This document shows, in pieces, positions 24,298 to 32,596 of a stretch of 32,596 nucleotides of DNA; the stretch's first letter is position 1, and every line of letters starts with the position of its first letter. Below the pieces are notes generated by a model. The model was not told where the DNA came from. It ran no database searches and was given only the letters and a program-made list of their open reading frames with translations. The DNA comes from Bacteroidaceae bacterium. Its GTDB lineage: Bacteria; Bacteroidota; Bacteroidia; Bacteroidales; Bacteroidaceae. Position numbers and translations under genes: made by a program. The stretch lies in assembly GCA_017651315.1 (NCBI GenBank), contig JAGCDE010000026.1, forward strand, positions 1 to 32,596, written 5' to 3'.

Positions 24298-24729
24298 ATG
24301 TTACAGCCTAAAAGGACAAAATACAGAAGAATGCAGAAGGGCCGCTGCAAAGGCAACGCCATGCGTGGCAACCAGCTTGCTTTCGGTTCATTCGGCATAA
24401 AGAGTCTGGATACTTGCTGGATAACCAGCAGGCAGATTGAGGCTGCCCGTGTTGCAGTAACCCGTTACATGCAGCGTCAAGGTCAGATCTGGATTAGGAT
24501 CTTCCCGGACAAGCCCATTACAAAGAAGCCTTTGGACGTACGTATGGGTAAAGGTAAGGGTGACGTGGAAGGATACGTGTTCCCCATCACTCCCGGACGT
24601 ATTATCATCGAAGCTGACGGCGTTCCTTTCGCTGTTGCGAAGGAGGCTCTCCGTCTGGCAGCCCAGAAACTTCCCGTTACGACCAAGCTGGTTGTAAGAC
24701 GTGACTATGATTTTAAGAATGAGAATTAA
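24298..24729 (+). CDS. rplP: 50S ribosomal protein L16
   Basis: 143 residues. [59 protein letters not shown] and the central [12 protein letters not shown] match L16, which contacts the A- and P-site tRNA acceptor arms. The family's usual 'RmGkGKG' loop is present. Length is slightly above E. coli (136), from a charged C-terminal DYDFKNEN. Confidence 0.99.
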   Translation: MLQPKRTKYRRMQKGRCKGNAMRGNQLAFGSFGIKSLDTCWITSRQIEAARVAVTRYMQRQGQIWIRIFPDKPITKKPLDVRMGKGKGDVEGYVFPITPGRIIIEADGVPFAVAKEALRLAAQKLPVTTKLVVRRDYDFKNEN

Positions 24730-24743
24730 GCCGACCTGTCGTT

Positions 24744-24938
24744 ATGAAGAATTCAGAGATTAGAGAGTTGACAACTCAGGAGCTGATCGAGCGCATTGAG
24801 ACCGAATCAGCCAACTACACAATGATGGGTTTGAATCATTCCATTTCCCCGTTGGAGAATCCTTCCCAGATTGCCAAGCTCCGCAAGACAATCGCCAGAA
24901 TGAAGACTGAGTTGAGAAGGAGAGAGCTTAACAAGTAA
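24744..24938 (+). CDS. rpmC: 50S ribosomal protein L29
   Basis: 64 residues forming a two-helix hairpin: [20 protein letters not shown], then the conserved [21 protein letters not shown]29 sits beside L23 at the tunnel exit. The normal 'L..LR.....g.l.n...ir..rk.iARi.T' pattern is met. Confidence 0.98.
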   Translation: MKNSEIRELTTQELIERIETESANYTMMGLNHSISPLENPSQIAKLRKTIARMKTELRRRELNK

Positions 24939-24949
24939 AAAAAGATTCT

Positions 24950-25207
24950 ATGAGTGATAGGAATTTGCGCAAAGAGCGCCAGGGTGTGGTCATAAGCGAC
25001 AAGATGGACAAGACCGTCGTGGTACTGTCTGTATTCAAGGAGAAACACCCTATTTATGGTAAGTTCGTCAGGAAGACGAAGAAGTACCATGTTCATGACG
25101 AGAACAACGAGTGCGGTATAGGTGATACCGTCCGCATCATGGAGACCCGTCCTCTGAGCAAGACCAAGAGATGGAGATTAACAGAAATCGTTGAAAAGGC
25201 TAAGTAA
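24950..25207 (+). CDS. rpsQ: 30S ribosomal protein S17
   Basis: 85 residues of OB fold: [38 protein letters not shown] and the signature [21 protein letters not shown]17 binds 16S rRNA early in assembly. Two bases separate it from rplN. Confidence 0.99.
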   Translation: MSDRNLRKERQGVVISDKMDKTVVVLSVFKEKHPIYGKFVRKTKKYHVHDENNECGIGDTVRIMETRPLSKTKRWRLTEIVEKAK

Positions 25208-25209
25208 TC

Positions 25210-25575
25210 ATGATACAGACAGAATCCAGACTCACAGTTTGTGATAACAGCGGCGCCAAGGAGTGCCTCTGCATCCGTGTACTTGGTGGTACCAAGAAGC
25301 GTTACGCAACAGTCGGTGACACCATCGTGGTTACCGTAAAGAACGTCATCCCTTCGAGCGACATGAAGAAAGGCACCGTGTCGAAGGCTCTGGTGGTACG
25401 TACCAAGAAGGAGATCCGTCGTGCTGACGGTTCATATATCCGTTTCGACGACAACGCCTGCGTGCTTCTGGCAAACACAGGTGAGATCAAGGGAAGCCGT
25501 ATCTTCGGTCCGGTGGCCCGTGAACTGCGTGCCGTGAACATGAAGGTGGTTTCATTGGCCCCTGAAGTACTTTAA
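25210..25575 (+). CDS. rplN: 50S ribosomal protein L14
   Basis: 121 residues, normal length. [53 protein letters not shown] and [13 protein letters not shown] are canonical. L14 lies at the subunit interface with L19 and binds the silencing factor RsfS in many bacteria. Confidence 0.99.
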   Translation: MIQTESRLTVCDNSGAKECLCIRVLGGTKKRYATVGDTIVVTVKNVIPSSDMKKGTVSKALVVRTKKEIRRADGSYIRFDDNACVLLANTGEIKGSRIFGPVARELRAVNMKVVSLAPEVL

Positions 25576-25594
25576 TCAAAAAAAGTAAAGAGTA

Positions 25595-25915
25595 ATGAGT
25601 AAGTTACATATCAAAAAGAACGACACCGTCTATGTCAATGCCGGCGAGGACAAAGGTAAGACCGGCAAGGTCCTGAAGGTGTTCGTCAAGGAACAGAGGG
25701 CTATCGTGGAGGGCGTGAATTTCGTCTCCAAGCACACAAAGCCCAGCGCCAAGAGTCCTCAGGGTGGTATCATCAAACAGGAGGCGCCAATCCATATCTC
25801 GAACCTCAATCCCGTTGATCCCAAGACCGGAGCACCAGCTCGTATCGGACGCAGGAAGAACGCCGAGGGCAAAACTGTACGTTATTCCAAGAAATCAGGA
25901 GAGGAGATCAAGTAA
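25595..25915 (+). CDS. rplX: 50S ribosomal protein L24
   Basis: 106 residues. It has the KOW motif at the N-terminus ([20 protein letters not shown], 8-27), [20 protein letters not shown] and the end strand. L24 starts 50S assembly. Its TAA overlaps the rplE ATG by one base (TAATG), suggesting coupled translation. Confidence 0.99.
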   Translation: MSKLHIKKNDTVYVNAGEDKGKTGKVLKVFVKEQRAIVEGVNFVSKHTKPSAKSPQGGIIKQEAPIHISNLNPVDPKTGAPARIGRRKNAEGKTVRYSKKSGEEIK

Positions 25916-26472
25916 TGAGCACTACTGCAAATCTTAAGAAAGAGTATGCCGAGCGCATCGCTCCGGCACTTAAGGAGAAATTCCACTATACTTCTTCAAT
26001 GCAGGTTCCTGTCCTGAAGAAGATTGTCATCAACCAGGGCCTTGGCAAGCTTGCCATAGCCGACAAGAAGATGATTGATACCGCTATCGCCGAACTTACC
26101 ACCATAACCGGTCAGAAGGCTGTGGCTACCGTATCAAAGAAGGATATCGCCAACTTCAAGCTTCGTAAGAAAATGCCTATCGGCGTGATGGTGACACTGC
26201 GTCGTGAGCGTATGTACGAATTCCTTGAGAGACTGGTCCGCGTCGCGCTTCCCCGTATCCGTGACTTCAAGGGCATTGAGAGCAGGTTTGATGGAATGGG
26301 TAACTATTCACTGGGTATCCAGGAGCAGATTATCTTCCCCGAAATCAACATTGACAGCATTTCCCACATCCTTGGTATGAACATCACCTTTGTCACATCG
26401 GCCAGAACCGATGAGGAAGGTTACGCTCTGCTCAAGGAGTTCGGACTGCCGTTTAAGAACGAAAACAAATAA
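25915..26472 (+). CDS. rplE: 50S ribosomal protein L5
   Basis: 185 residues. [51 protein letters not shown]-like ([20 protein letters not shown]), [20 protein letters not shown] and the C-terminal [20 protein letters not shown] are conserved. L5 binds 5S rRNA with L18 and forms bridge B1b with S13. Confidence 0.99.
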   Translation: MSTTANLKKEYAERIAPALKEKFHYTSSMQVPVLKKIVINQGLGKLAIADKKMIDTAIAELTTITGQKAVATVSKKDIANFKLRKKMPIGVMVTLRRERMYEFLERLVRVALPRIRDFKGIESRFDGMGNYSLGIQEQIIFPEINIDSISHILGMNITFVTSARTDEEGYALLKEFGLPFKNENK

Positions 26473-26479
26473 TTGAGAC

Positions 26480-26779
26480 ATGGCAAAAGAATCAATGAAG
26501 GCCCGCGAGGTTAAGCGCGCCAGGATGGCTGCCAAATACGCGAACAAACGTGCTGCTCTCAAGGAGATAGTCCGCAAGGGCGATCCCGTAGCGGCATATG
26601 AGGCTGCACAGAAGCTTCAGGACATCCCTTACAATGCGAAACCTATCCGTCAGCACAATCGCTGCAAGCTGACAGGTCGTCCCAAGGGTTATATGCGTAT
26701 GTTCGGTCTTTCCAGAATCCAGTTCCGTGAGATGGCATCCCAGGGACTGATTCCCGGAGTCCGCAAGGCAAGCTGGTAA
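26480..26779 (+). CDS. rpsN: 30S ribosomal protein S14, zinc-independent type
   Basis: 99 residues. [20 protein letters not shown] and [20 protein letters not shown] identify S14. Only one Cys remains (in NRCKLTG) and the CxxC pair of the zinc-binding form is absent, so this is the long, zinc-independent (C-) type. Its presence in the main spc-like cluster, not at a zinc-responsive locus, suggests it is the everyday copy. The following 65-base spacer carries an inverted repeat. Confidence 0.98.
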   Translation: MAKESMKAREVKRARMAAKYANKRAALKEIVRKGDPVAAYEAAQKLQDIPYNAKPIRQHNRCKLTGRPKGYMRMFGLSRIQFREMASQGLIPGVRKASW

Positions 26780-26811
26780 TGTTCAGATCAGTGAGTGTTA
26801 ATTAAATATTG

Positions 26812-26825
26812 TCAGGAGGTCCTGA
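26812..26825 (+). repeat. Inverted repeat in the rpsN-rpsH spacer
   Basis: TCAGGA-GG-TCCTGA is a perfect 6-bp inverted repeat with AGGAGG inside it. A second partner, GATCAG at 26786-26791, can pair with CTGATC at 26822-26827, so two alternative folds are possible. The AGGAGG is 25 bases before the rpsH ATG, too far for a normal Shine-Dalgarno site. Confidence 0.4.
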
Positions 26826-26844
26826 TCAATTTAAAAGCAATTTT

Positions 26845-27240
26845 ATGACAGATCCTATTGCAGATTATCTGACGAGGCTGCGCAATGCCATTCAGGCAAA
26901 GCACAAGGTGGTAGAGATACCTGCCTCAAATCTCAAGAAAGAGATCACCAAGATCCTTTTTGAGAAGGGTTACATCCTGAACTACAAGTTCATGGAGGAT
27001 GGACCTCAGGGTACTATCAAGATAGCCCTGAAATACGACCCGGTAAACAAATGCAACGCTATCCGTAAGCTGGTGAGAATCTCATCGCCCGGTCTGCGCC
27101 AATATACCGGTTACCGCGACATGCCGAGAGTAATCAACGGATTGGGTATTGCTATAATATCCACTTCGAAAGGTGTTATGACAGACAAGGAGGCTTCACA
27201 GCAGAAGATTGGCGGTGAGGTGCTATGCTATGTCTATTAA
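26845..27240 (+). CDS. rpsH: 30S ribosomal protein S8
   Basis: 131 residues from ATG 26845 (MTDPIADYLTRLRNAIQAKH), the canonical S8 start. The frame is open back to a TTG at 26809, but those 12 residues are not S8-like and include the inverted repeat. The C-terminal STSKGVMTDKEASQQKIGGE with the final CYVY matches the rRNA helix 21 binding region. S8 represses the spc operon in E. coli. Confidence 0.99.
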   Translation: MTDPIADYLTRLRNAIQAKHKVVEIPASNLKKEITKILFEKGYILNYKFMEDGPQGTIKIALKYDPVNKCNAIRKLVRISSPGLRQYTGYRDMPRVINGLGIAIISTSKGVMTDKEASQQKIGGEVLCYVY

Positions 27241-27256
27241 TTGAAGGAGAGATACT

Positions 27257-27826
27257 ATGTCAAGAATCGGAAAATTGCCAGTTCATATTCCTGCAGGTGT
27301 CACAGTGACATTTGAGGATGGCGTGGTTTCAGTGAAGGGCCCCAAGGGTTCACTGACACAGAAGATTGATCCTTCAGTAAAGGTGTCAATAGAGAACGGT
27401 GCCATTACTCTGGAAGAGAATGCCGAAGTTCTTCAGGATAATCCCAAGCAGCGTCATGCCTATCATGGCCTGTATCGTGCGCTGGTCAACAACATGGTTG
27501 TAGGTGTATCAGAGGGATATAAAAAGGAGATGGAGATTGTTGGTGTCGGTTACCGTGTGTCCAATCAGGGTAACGTGATTACTTTCGAGCTCCTGCACTC
27601 CCATTCAATCGTGATGGTCCTGCCTCCCGAGATAAAGGTGGAGACCAAATCTGAGAGAAACAAGAACCCGCTCATCACTCTGGAGTCATGCGACAAGCAG
27701 CTCCTGGGTCAGGTATGTGCCAAGATTCGTTCTTTCCGTAAGCCTGAGCCTTACAAGGGTAAGGGTATCAAGTTCGTGGGTGAAGTACTCCGCCGCAAGT
27801 CGGGTAAGTCAGCCGCTGCCAAGTAA
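27257..27826 (+). CDS. rplF: 50S ribosomal protein L6
   Basis: 189 residues with two L6 repeats. SRIGKLPVHIPAGVTVTFED, VKGPKGSLTQKI, VGVSEGYKKEMEIVGVGYRV and the C-terminal signature PEPYKGKGIKFVGEVLRRKS-like (EPYKGKGIKFVGEVLRRK) are intact. L6 lies near the sarcin-ricin loop. AAGGAG at 27244-27249 is 7 bases before the ATG, an unusual Shine-Dalgarno-like site for this phylum. Confidence 0.99.
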   Translation: MSRIGKLPVHIPAGVTVTFEDGVVSVKGPKGSLTQKIDPSVKVSIENGAITLEENAEVLQDNPKQRHAYHGLYRALVNNMVVGVSEGYKKEMEIVGVGYRVSNQGNVITFELLHSHSIVMVLPPEIKVETKSERNKNPLITLESCDKQLLGQVCAKIRSFRKPEPYKGKGIKFVGEVLRRKSGKSAAAK

Positions 27827-27847
27827 AACATTTAAAGATCTAAGATT

Positions 27848-28189
27848 ATGTCAGCAAAAACAGAAAGACGAATTAAGATCAAGTACCGCGTACGCAACAA
27901 GATTTCGGGTACTCCCGAGCGTCCGCGCATGAGCGTTTTCAGAAGCAACAAGCAGATATACGTCCAGATCATTGATGATCAGGCCGGCAAGACTCTGGCT
28001 GCAGCTTCATCACTTGGCATGGCTAAGATGTCAGGTAAGGAGCAGGCTGCCAAGGTTGGTGAGCTTATTGCACAGAATGCCAAGGAGGCTGGTATAACCA
28101 CAGTGGTTTTCGACCGCAACGGTTTCCTGTATCATGGCAGGGTTAAGGAACTGGCCGATGCCGCACGCAAGAGCGGTCTCACATTTTAA
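27848..28189 (+). CDS. rplR: 50S ribosomal protein L18
   Basis: 113 residues. [40 protein letters not shown] and the C-terminal [20 protein letters not shown] match L18, which carries 5S rRNA into the 50S central protuberance with L5. Length and start are standard. Confidence 0.99.
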   Translation: MSAKTERRIKIKYRVRNKISGTPERPRMSVFRSNKQIYVQIIDDQAGKTLAAASSLGMAKMSGKEQAAKVGELIAQNAKEAGITTVVFDRNGFLYHGRVKELADAARKSGLTF

Positions 28190-28201
28190 ACTACGATTGC
28201 T

Positions 28202-28711
28202 ATGACAAATAAAGTTAAGGTTACAAACGATGTCGAGCTGAAAGACAGGCTCGTCGCTATCAACCGTGTGACTAAAGTCACCAAGGGTGGTCGTACGTTC
28301 AGTTTCGCCGCTATCGTTGTGGTAGGTGACGGAAACGGCATCATCGGACTCGGTCTTGGCAAGGCCAGTGAGGTTACCGCCGCTATCGCCAAGGGTGTTG
28401 AGGCTGCAAAGAAGGAACTTATCCGTGTTCCTGTCCTCAAGGGTACCATTCCTCATGAGCAGACAGCCCGTTACGGCGGTGCCGAGGTGTTCATGAAACC
28501 GGCGGCTCCCGGTACCGGTGTCGTCGCAGGAGGTGCTATGCGTGCTGTTCTGGAAAGTGTAGGTATCACTGATGTGTTGGCTAAGTCAAAAGGCTCATCC
28601 AACCCCCATAATCTGGTAAAGGCTACTCTCAAGGCTCTCTCTGAGATGCGCGACCCGAGAACTGTCGCCCAGAACCGTGGCATCAGTATTAGTAAGGTAT
28701 TTAATGGATAA
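28202..28711 (+). CDS. rpsE: 30S ribosomal protein S5
   Basis: 169 residues. The dsRBD-like N-terminal half ([20 protein letters not shown]) contains the loop where spectinomycin-resistance changes fall, followed by [20 protein letters not shown] and the C-terminal [21 protein letters not shown]5 acts at the mRNA entry site and in decoding accuracy. The stop codon overlaps the Shine-Dalgarno-like site of rpmD. Confidence 0.99.
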   Translation: MTNKVKVTNDVELKDRLVAINRVTKVTKGGRTFSFAAIVVVGDGNGIIGLGLGKASEVTAAIAKGVEAAKKELIRVPVLKGTIPHEQTARYGGAEVFMKPAAPGTGVVAGGAMRAVLESVGITDVLAKSKGSSNPHNLVKATLKALSEMRDPRTVAQNRGISISKVFNG

Positions 28712-28724
28712 GGAGGTTACAGAA

Positions 28725-28901
28725 ATGGCAAAGATAAAGATCAAGCAGACCAAGAGCCGCATAGGCGCCCCTATCGACCAGAGAAGGACTCTGGATGCAC
28801 TGGGACTGAGAAAACTCAACAGGGTAGTTGAGCTTGAAGACAATCCGTCAGTGAGGGGAATGATCAATAAGGTAAACCATTTGGTAACCGTAATCGATTA
28901 A
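28725..28901 (+). CDS. rpmD: 50S ribosomal protein L30
   Basis: 58 residues from ATG 28725: [20 protein letters not shown], then [20 protein letters not shown] and a final NHLVTVID, all standard L30. The frame is open upstream into rpsE, but AAGGAGG (28710-28716), 8 bases before ATG 28725, and family alignment fix the start. Confidence 0.99.
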   Translation: MAKIKIKQTKSRIGAPIDQRRTLDALGLRKLNRVVELEDNPSVRGMINKVNHLVTVID

Positions 28902-28917
28902 TTTAAAACTGAATGTT

Positions 28918-29364
28918 ATGAAGTTAAATACATTGAAACCGGCAGAGGGCTCTACCCATCATTCAAAGAGAATCGGTCGCGGACCAGGTTCAGGTCACGG
29001 CGGAACTTCAACACGTGGAAGCAAGGGTGCCAAGTCACGTTCCGGTTATGCCAGGAAAATTGGTTTTGAAGGTGGCCAGATGCCTCTTCAGCGTCTTGTT
29101 CCGAAATTCGGATTCAAGAACATCAATCATGTTGAGTACAAGGCTATTAATCTTGATATCATTCAGGCTCTTGCCGAGAAGAACAACCTTGAGAAGGTTA
29201 CCGTTGCTGATCTTGTGGCAGCAGGTTTTGTCTCCTCCAAGCAGCTTGTCAAGATTTTAGGTAATGGTCAGCTCACCAGGAAGATTGATGTCGAGGCTAA
29301 CGCATTCTCCAAGAGTGCCGCCGCTGCAATCGAGGCCTTAGGTGGAACCGCTATCAAACTTTAA
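28918..29364 (+). CDS. rplO: 50S ribosomal protein L15
   Basis: 148 residues. It has the Gly/Arg-rich N-terminal extension (KRIGRGPGSGHGGTSTRGSK at about 18-37), GFEGGQMPLQRLVPKFGF and the C-terminal SKSAAAAIEALGGTAIKL. L15 helps late 50S assembly. It stands 5 bases before secY, as in most bacteria. Confidence 0.99.
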   Translation: MKLNTLKPAEGSTHHSKRIGRGPGSGHGGTSTRGSKGAKSRSGYARKIGFEGGQMPLQRLVPKFGFKNINHVEYKAINLDIIQALAEKNNLEKVTVADLVAAGFVSSKQLVKILGNGQLTRKIDVEANAFSKSAAAAIEALGGTAIKL

Positions 29365-29369
29365 GAGAG

Positions 29370-30764
29370 ATGGATGAGAATCTTCTGAAATACATAATAA
29401 TCTTTGTAGTTGTCTGTCTTGTCGCCTTTGTCATCATCAAGAACTGGGGGACACTGAAAAACATCTCAAAGATTGAGGATCTCAGGAAACGTCTTCTCAC
29501 CACGGTGCTGTTTATCGCAGTCTATCGTCTGGGATCCCATATCCTGCTTCCGGGAATTGATGCGAGCATGTTGATCAATCTGCGCAGACAGACCAGTTCC
29601 GGTCTTCTGTCTCTGCTCGACATGTTTTCAGGAGGCGCTTTCTCAAATGCTTCCATCTTTGCTTTGGGAATCATGCCCTATATCTCCGCTTCGATTGTGC
29701 TGCAGCTGCTCACAATAGCAGTTCCCAGCTTCCAGAAGCTCCAGAAAGAGGGCGAGAGCGGCCGAATGAAGATTAATCAATATACCCGTTATCTGACACT
29801 GGTCATCCTTCTTATCCAGGGCCCCTCGTATCTGCTTAATCTCAGATATCAGATTGCTGGATTCGTTCCCCCTGTGTCCTGGACTTTCTATATGATCATG
29901 TCAACCATCATTCTTGCTGCAGGAAGTTCCTTTATCCTTTGGCTTGGTGAGCGTATCACCGACAAGGGCATAGGCAACGGTGTTTCCTTCATCATCATGA
30001 TAGGTATCATTGCCCGTTTCCCGGCTGCTTTCATGCAGGAGCTGACTTCCCGCATGGCAGGTGCTGCCGGTGGCGGTCTGGTCATGTTCCTGTTGGAGAT
30101 AATAGTCCTGCTGCTTGCGACTGCGGGTACTATCATGCTTGTGCAGGGTGTCCGCAAGGTACCTGTTCAGTATGCGAAGCGTATTGAAGGCGGCAGGCAG
30201 ATAGGAGGCGCCCGCCAGTACATACCGCTTAAGGTAAATGCAGCCAACGTCATGCCGATCATCTTTGCTCAGGCAATCATGTTCATCCCTATCGCATTCA
30301 TCGGTACGGGTGAGCCTTCAGGATTTGCCCTCAAGCTGGTTGATACCGACGGTTGGGTTTATAATGTAATCTATGCAGTCCTTATTATAGCTTTCACAAT
30401 CTTCTATACTGCTGTTACGGTTAATCCTCAGCAGATGGCCGATGACCTGAAGCGCAATAACGGATTTATTCCCGGTGTAAAGCCTGGTAAACCTACTGCA
30501 GATTACATTGACACTGTTATGTCCCGCATTACCTGGCCTGGTGCCCTGTTCCTGACAATTGTGGCTGTCATGCCTGCATTTGCACGTCTTTTCGGTGTAA
30601 ACCAGGCATTTGCCCAGTTCTTTGGAGGAACATCGCTCATCATTCTCATCGGTGTCGTGCTTGACACTTTGCAACAGATTGAAAGTCATCTTCTGATGCG
30701 TCACTATGACGGCCTTCTCAAGACCGGCCGCATCAAGGGACGTTCAGGTGTAAGTGCTTATTGA
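29370..30764 (+). CDS. secY: Protein translocase subunit SecY, with an extra N-terminal membrane segment
   Basis: 464 residues forming the protein-conducting channel of the inner membrane with SecE and SecG. Landmarks: KIEDLRKRLLTTVLFIAVYR (34-53, leading into TM1), the plug region with LLDMFSGGAFSNASIFALGI, PYISASIVLQLL, the C4 loop QKEGESGRMKINQYTRYLT, GERITDKGIGNGVSFIIMIG, and the C5 region LKRNNGFIPGVKPGKPT with its translocation-critical Arg. Residues 8-23 (YIIIFVVVCLVAFVII) form an additional hydrophobic segment ahead of the usual cytosolic N-terminus. No other ATG, GTG or TTG lies between codon 1 and the conserved region, so the extension appears real. Ten bases separate the gene from map. 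Confidence 0.97.
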   Translation: MDENLLKYIIIFVVVCLVAFVIIKNWGTLKNISKIEDLRKRLLTTVLFIAVYRLGSHILLPGIDASMLINLRRQTSSGLLSLLDMFSGGAFSNASIFALGIMPYISASIVLQLLTIAVPSFQKLQKEGESGRMKINQYTRYLTLVILLIQGPSYLLNLRYQIAGFVPPVSWTFYMIMSTIILAAGSSFILWLGERITDKGIGNGVSFIIMIGIIARFPAAFMQELTSRMAGAAGGGLVMFLLEIIVLLLATAGTIMLVQGVRKVPVQYAKRIEGGRQIGGARQYIPLKVNAANVMPIIFAQAIMFIPIAFIGTGEPSGFALKLVDTDGWVYNVIYAVLIIAFTIFYTAVTVNPQQMADDLKRNNGFIPGVKPGKPTADYIDTVMSRITWPGALFLTIVAVMPAFARLFGVNQAFAQFFGGTSLIILIGVVLDTLQQIESHLLMRHYDGLLKTGRIKGRSGVSAY

Positions 30765-30774
30765 TATTATTGAA

Positions 30775-31572
30775 ATGATATTTCTTAAGACTGAGGAGGA
30801 GATTGCGTTGATGCGGGCAGCCAACCAGCTTGTCGGCAGAACTCTTGGTGAAGTCGCCAAGCTTATAAGACCTGGCGTGACCACTAATGAGCTGACGCGT
30901 GTCGCTGAGGAATTCATTCGCGATAACGGGGCGGAACCTACTTTCAAGGGCTACCCTAACCAGGATGATGTTCCTTTTCCGGCAGCTCTCTGTACATCGG
31001 TCAATGAGATGGTAGTACACGGAATTCCGAACGATGAACCCCTCAAGGAGGGTGACATCGTTTCGGTTGACTGTGGAACGCTCCTGGATGGCTACAACGG
31101 AGATTCCGCCTATACTTTTGCGGTAGGCGAGGTGTCTCCTGAGGTCAGGAACCTGCTTAAGGTTACCAAGGAGTCTCTCTACAAAGGAATTGAGCAGGCT
31201 GTTGCCGGCAAGCGTCTCGGTGATATAGGCTATGCCGTACAGACATATTGCGAATCGAATGGATTCGGTGTAGTGCGTGAGTTTGTCGGACATGGCATAG
31301 GTCGTGAGATGCATGAGGATCCTTGTGTTCCCAATTACGGGAAAAGGGGTTATGGGACTATGCTCAAGAAAGGGATGTGCATCGCCATAGAACCGATGAT
31401 TACTATGGGTGACAGAAAAATTGTCATGGAGAGCGACGGTTGGGGCGTACATACCCGTGACCGCAAGCCTGCTGCACATTTCGAGCATACCGTAGCCGTC
31501 TATGCCGGTAAGGCTGAGATTCTGTCAACATTTGACTATATAGACCAGGTTTTAGGAGATAAAGAGTTTTAA
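30775..31572 (+). CDS. map: Methionine aminopeptidase, type I
   Basis: 265 residues. It removes the initiator Met from nascent chains with a two-metal centre. All ligands are visible: H82 (substrate His in VHGIP), D99 (SVDCG), D110 (NGDSAYTF), H173 ([12 protein letters not shown]), E206 (AIEPM) and E237 (FEHTV). The start is ATG 30775 ([14 protein letters not shown]), the usual Bacteroidales N-terminus; the GTG at 30754 lies inside secY. Placement between secY and infA matches Bacteroidetes and Firmicutes spc-alpha clusters without adk. Confidence 0.98.
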   Translation: MIFLKTEEEIALMRAANQLVGRTLGEVAKLIRPGVTTNELTRVAEEFIRDNGAEPTFKGYPNQDDVPFPAALCTSVNEMVVHGIPNDEPLKEGDIVSVDCGTLLDGYNGDSAYTFAVGEVSPEVRNLLKVTKESLYKGIEQAVAGKRLGDIGYAVQTYCESNGFGVVREFVGHGIGREMHEDPCVPNYGKRGYGTMLKKGMCIAIEPMITMGDRKIVMESDGWGVHTRDRKPAAHFEHTVAVYAGKAEILSTFDYIDQVLGDKEF

Positions 31573-31573
31573 T

Positions 31574-31792
31574 ATGGCAAAGCAATCCGCAATTGAACAG
31601 GACGGAACCATCGTCGAGGCATTGTCCAACGCAATGTTCCGCATCCAACTGGAAAACGGACACGAGATTACCGGTCATATATCCGGTAAGATGAGAATGC
31701 ATTTTATCAAGATCCTTCCGGGTGACAAGGTTAAGGTGGAGATGTCTCCTTATGACCTGACCAAGGGTAGGATTGTATTCAGGTACAAATAA
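31574..31792 (+). CDS. infA: Translation initiation factor IF-1
   Basis: 72 residues, the exact family length. OB-fold motifs [40 protein letters not shown] and [20 protein letters not shown] are intact. IF-1 blocks the A site during initiation and supports IF-2 and IF-3. It starts 1 base after the map stop codon. Confidence 0.99.
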   Translation: MAKQSAIEQDGTIVEALSNAMFRIQLENGHEITGHISGKMRMHFIKILPGDKVKVEMSPYDLTKGRIVFRYK

Positions 31793-31804
31793 AAAACTAA
31801 GAAT

Positions 31805-31921
31805 ATGAAAGTTAGAGTTTCATTGAAGAAGCGTTCCGCCGACTGCAAGATCGTTCGTCGCAAGGGACGTCTGTATTTAATCAACAAGAAGAATCCCAAG
31901 ATGAAACTGCGTCAGGGATAA
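31805..31921 (+). CDS. rpmJ: 50S ribosomal protein L36, zinc-independent type
   Basis: A 38-residue protein: [20 protein letters not shown] followed by [18 protein letters not shown]. It is the last, smallest 50S protein. Only one Cys (C14) of the C-C-C-H zinc set remains; the others are replaced by S11, N27 and K33 or neighbours, so this is the zinc-independent (C-) form usual in Bacteroidetes. It stands 12 bases after infA and 26 before rpsM. Confidence 0.97.
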   Translation: MKVRVSLKKRSADCKIVRRKGRLYLINKKNPKMKLRQG

Positions 31922-31947
31922 TTTCGGGTAAACAAACAAATTAATAT

Positions 31948-32328
31948 ATGGCAATAAGAATCGCAGGCGTTGACATCCCGCAGAACAAGAGGGGTGAAAT
32001 CGCGTTAACCTACATTTTTGGTATTGGTCGCAGCAGCGCAGCCAAGATATTGGCAAAGGCTGGTGTGGATAAAGACATCAAGGCCCAGGACTGGACTGAC
32101 GATATGGCAGCCCGCATCCGTGAGGTCATCGGTGCAGAGTATAAGGTAGAGGGCGACCTCCGCAGTGAGGTTCAGCTGAACATCAAGCGTTTGATGGATA
32201 TTGGTTGTTATCGTGGTATCCGTCATCGTATCGGACTTCCTGTACGCGGTCAGAGCACAAAGAACAATGCCCGTACTCGTAAGGGTCGCAAGAAGACTGT
32301 TGCTAACAAGAAAAAGGCTACTAAATAA
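31948..32328 (+). CDS. rpsM: 30S ribosomal protein S13
   Basis: 126 residues. [40 protein letters not shown], the [20 protein letters not shown] signature (about 91-110) and the basic tail ([19 protein letters not shown]). S13 bridges to L5 and the P-site tRNA. It opens the alpha-type part of the cluster. Confidence 0.99.
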   Translation: MAIRIAGVDIPQNKRGEIALTYIFGIGRSSAAKILAKAGVDKDIKAQDWTDDMAARIREVIGAEYKVEGDLRSEVQLNIKRLMDIGCYRGIRHRIGLPVRGQSTKNNARTRKGRKKTVANKKKATK

Positions 32329-32335
32329 TTGAACT

Positions 32336-32596
32336 ATGGCAAAGAAAACAGTTGCAGCAAAGAAGAGAAACGTGAAGGTAGATGCAATGGGACAGTTGCA
32401 CGTACATTCATCCTTCAACAACATCATTGTTACCCTTGCTAACAGTGAAGGTCAGGTAATATCCTGGTCATCAGCAGGCAAGATGGGTTTCCGTGGTTCC
32501 AAGAAGAACACTCCGTACGCAGCCCAGATGGCAGCCGAGGATTGCTCTAAGGTAGCTTACGACCTTGGCCTTCGTAAGGTTAAGGCATACGTTAAA
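32336..32596 (+). CDS. rpsK: 30S ribosomal protein S11 (cut by the right edge)
   Basis: The first 87 codons are present: [20 protein letters not shown], then [20 protein letters not shown] and the S11 signature [21 protein letters not shown]11 forms the platform near the mRNA exit with S7. About 40 residues, including the C-terminal rRNA-binding end, lie beyond the window. rpsD, rpoA and rplQ are expected next, by analogy with other Bacteroidetes. Confidence 0.98.
   Translation, partial: MAKKTVAAKKRNVKVDAMGQLHVHSSFNNIIVTLANSEGQVISWSSAGKMGFRGSKKNTPYAAQMAAEDCSKVAYDLGLRKVKAYVK

Noticed and set aside
30733-31488. 251-residue minus-strand open frame opposite map
   Set aside because: map has all metal ligands and correct operon placement; the reverse frame has no motif and is a shadow.

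Overview
This window looks like chromosomal DNA from a member of the Bacteroidales, probably Prevotellaceae- or Bacteroidaceae-like. Four things point there. Upstream regions carry the Bacteroidetes promoter pattern (TTTG, about 19 bases, then TAnnTTTG). Most genes have A-rich leaders instead of Shine-Dalgarno sites. The products include a PorT-family protein, a Wzi-type capsule protein and fimbrillin-like and lipocalin-like lipoproteins. The ribosomal cluster has the order fusA-rpsJ and secY-map-infA-rpmJ with no tuf or adk. The genus cannot be fixed from sequence reading alone.

Layout. Bases 1-3437 are an accessory surface and secretion segment: a fimbrillin-like lipoprotein, a decayed remnant of a secreted protein in two frames (1199-1571), and a secreted Asp-box beta-propeller protein whose last 30 residues resemble the short sorting tails of Prevotella secreted proteins. 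A tRNA with anticodon CAT follows on the minus strand. Bases 3841-7412 hold a START-like protein, an LptF/LptG-family permease and a class I aminotransferase. A small 2[4Fe-4S] ferredoxin (minus) diverges from a PorT-family outer-membrane protein. rplS has its own promoter and terminator. Then comes an apparent operon rfbC-rfbD-wzi-lipoprotein (9154-12657), joining the last two steps of dTDP-L-rhamnose synthesis to surface polysaccharide handling. A LolD-type ATPase (minus) diverges from asd, and a sugar/H+ symporter (minus) diverges from a DUF3467 gene.

From 16868 to the right edge the window is one long co-directional translation and secretion cluster: rpsL-rpsG-fusA-rpsJ-rplC-rplD-rplW-rplB-rpsS-rplV-rpsC-rplP-rpmC-rpsQ-rplN-rplX-rplE-rpsN-rpsH-rplF-rplR-rpsE-rpmD-rplO-secY-map-infA-rpmJ-rpsM-rpsK (cut by the edge). 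No terminator-like hairpin was noticed inside it, so it may be read largely as one unit from the strong promoter at 16783-16813.

I found no CRISPR array, insertion sequence, prophage, toxin-antitoxin pair or obvious defence system, and I do not claim a new multi-gene system. The most unusual items are a SecY with an apparent extra N-terminal membrane segment, structured spacers inside the ribosomal operon (rpsL-rpsG, fusA-rpsJ, rpsN-rpsH) that could be autoregulatory sites, an insertion in RfbC, an rfbC promoter built into the T-tract of the rplS terminator, and the decayed secreted-protein tail near the left edge. All folds and family assignments were made by eye.
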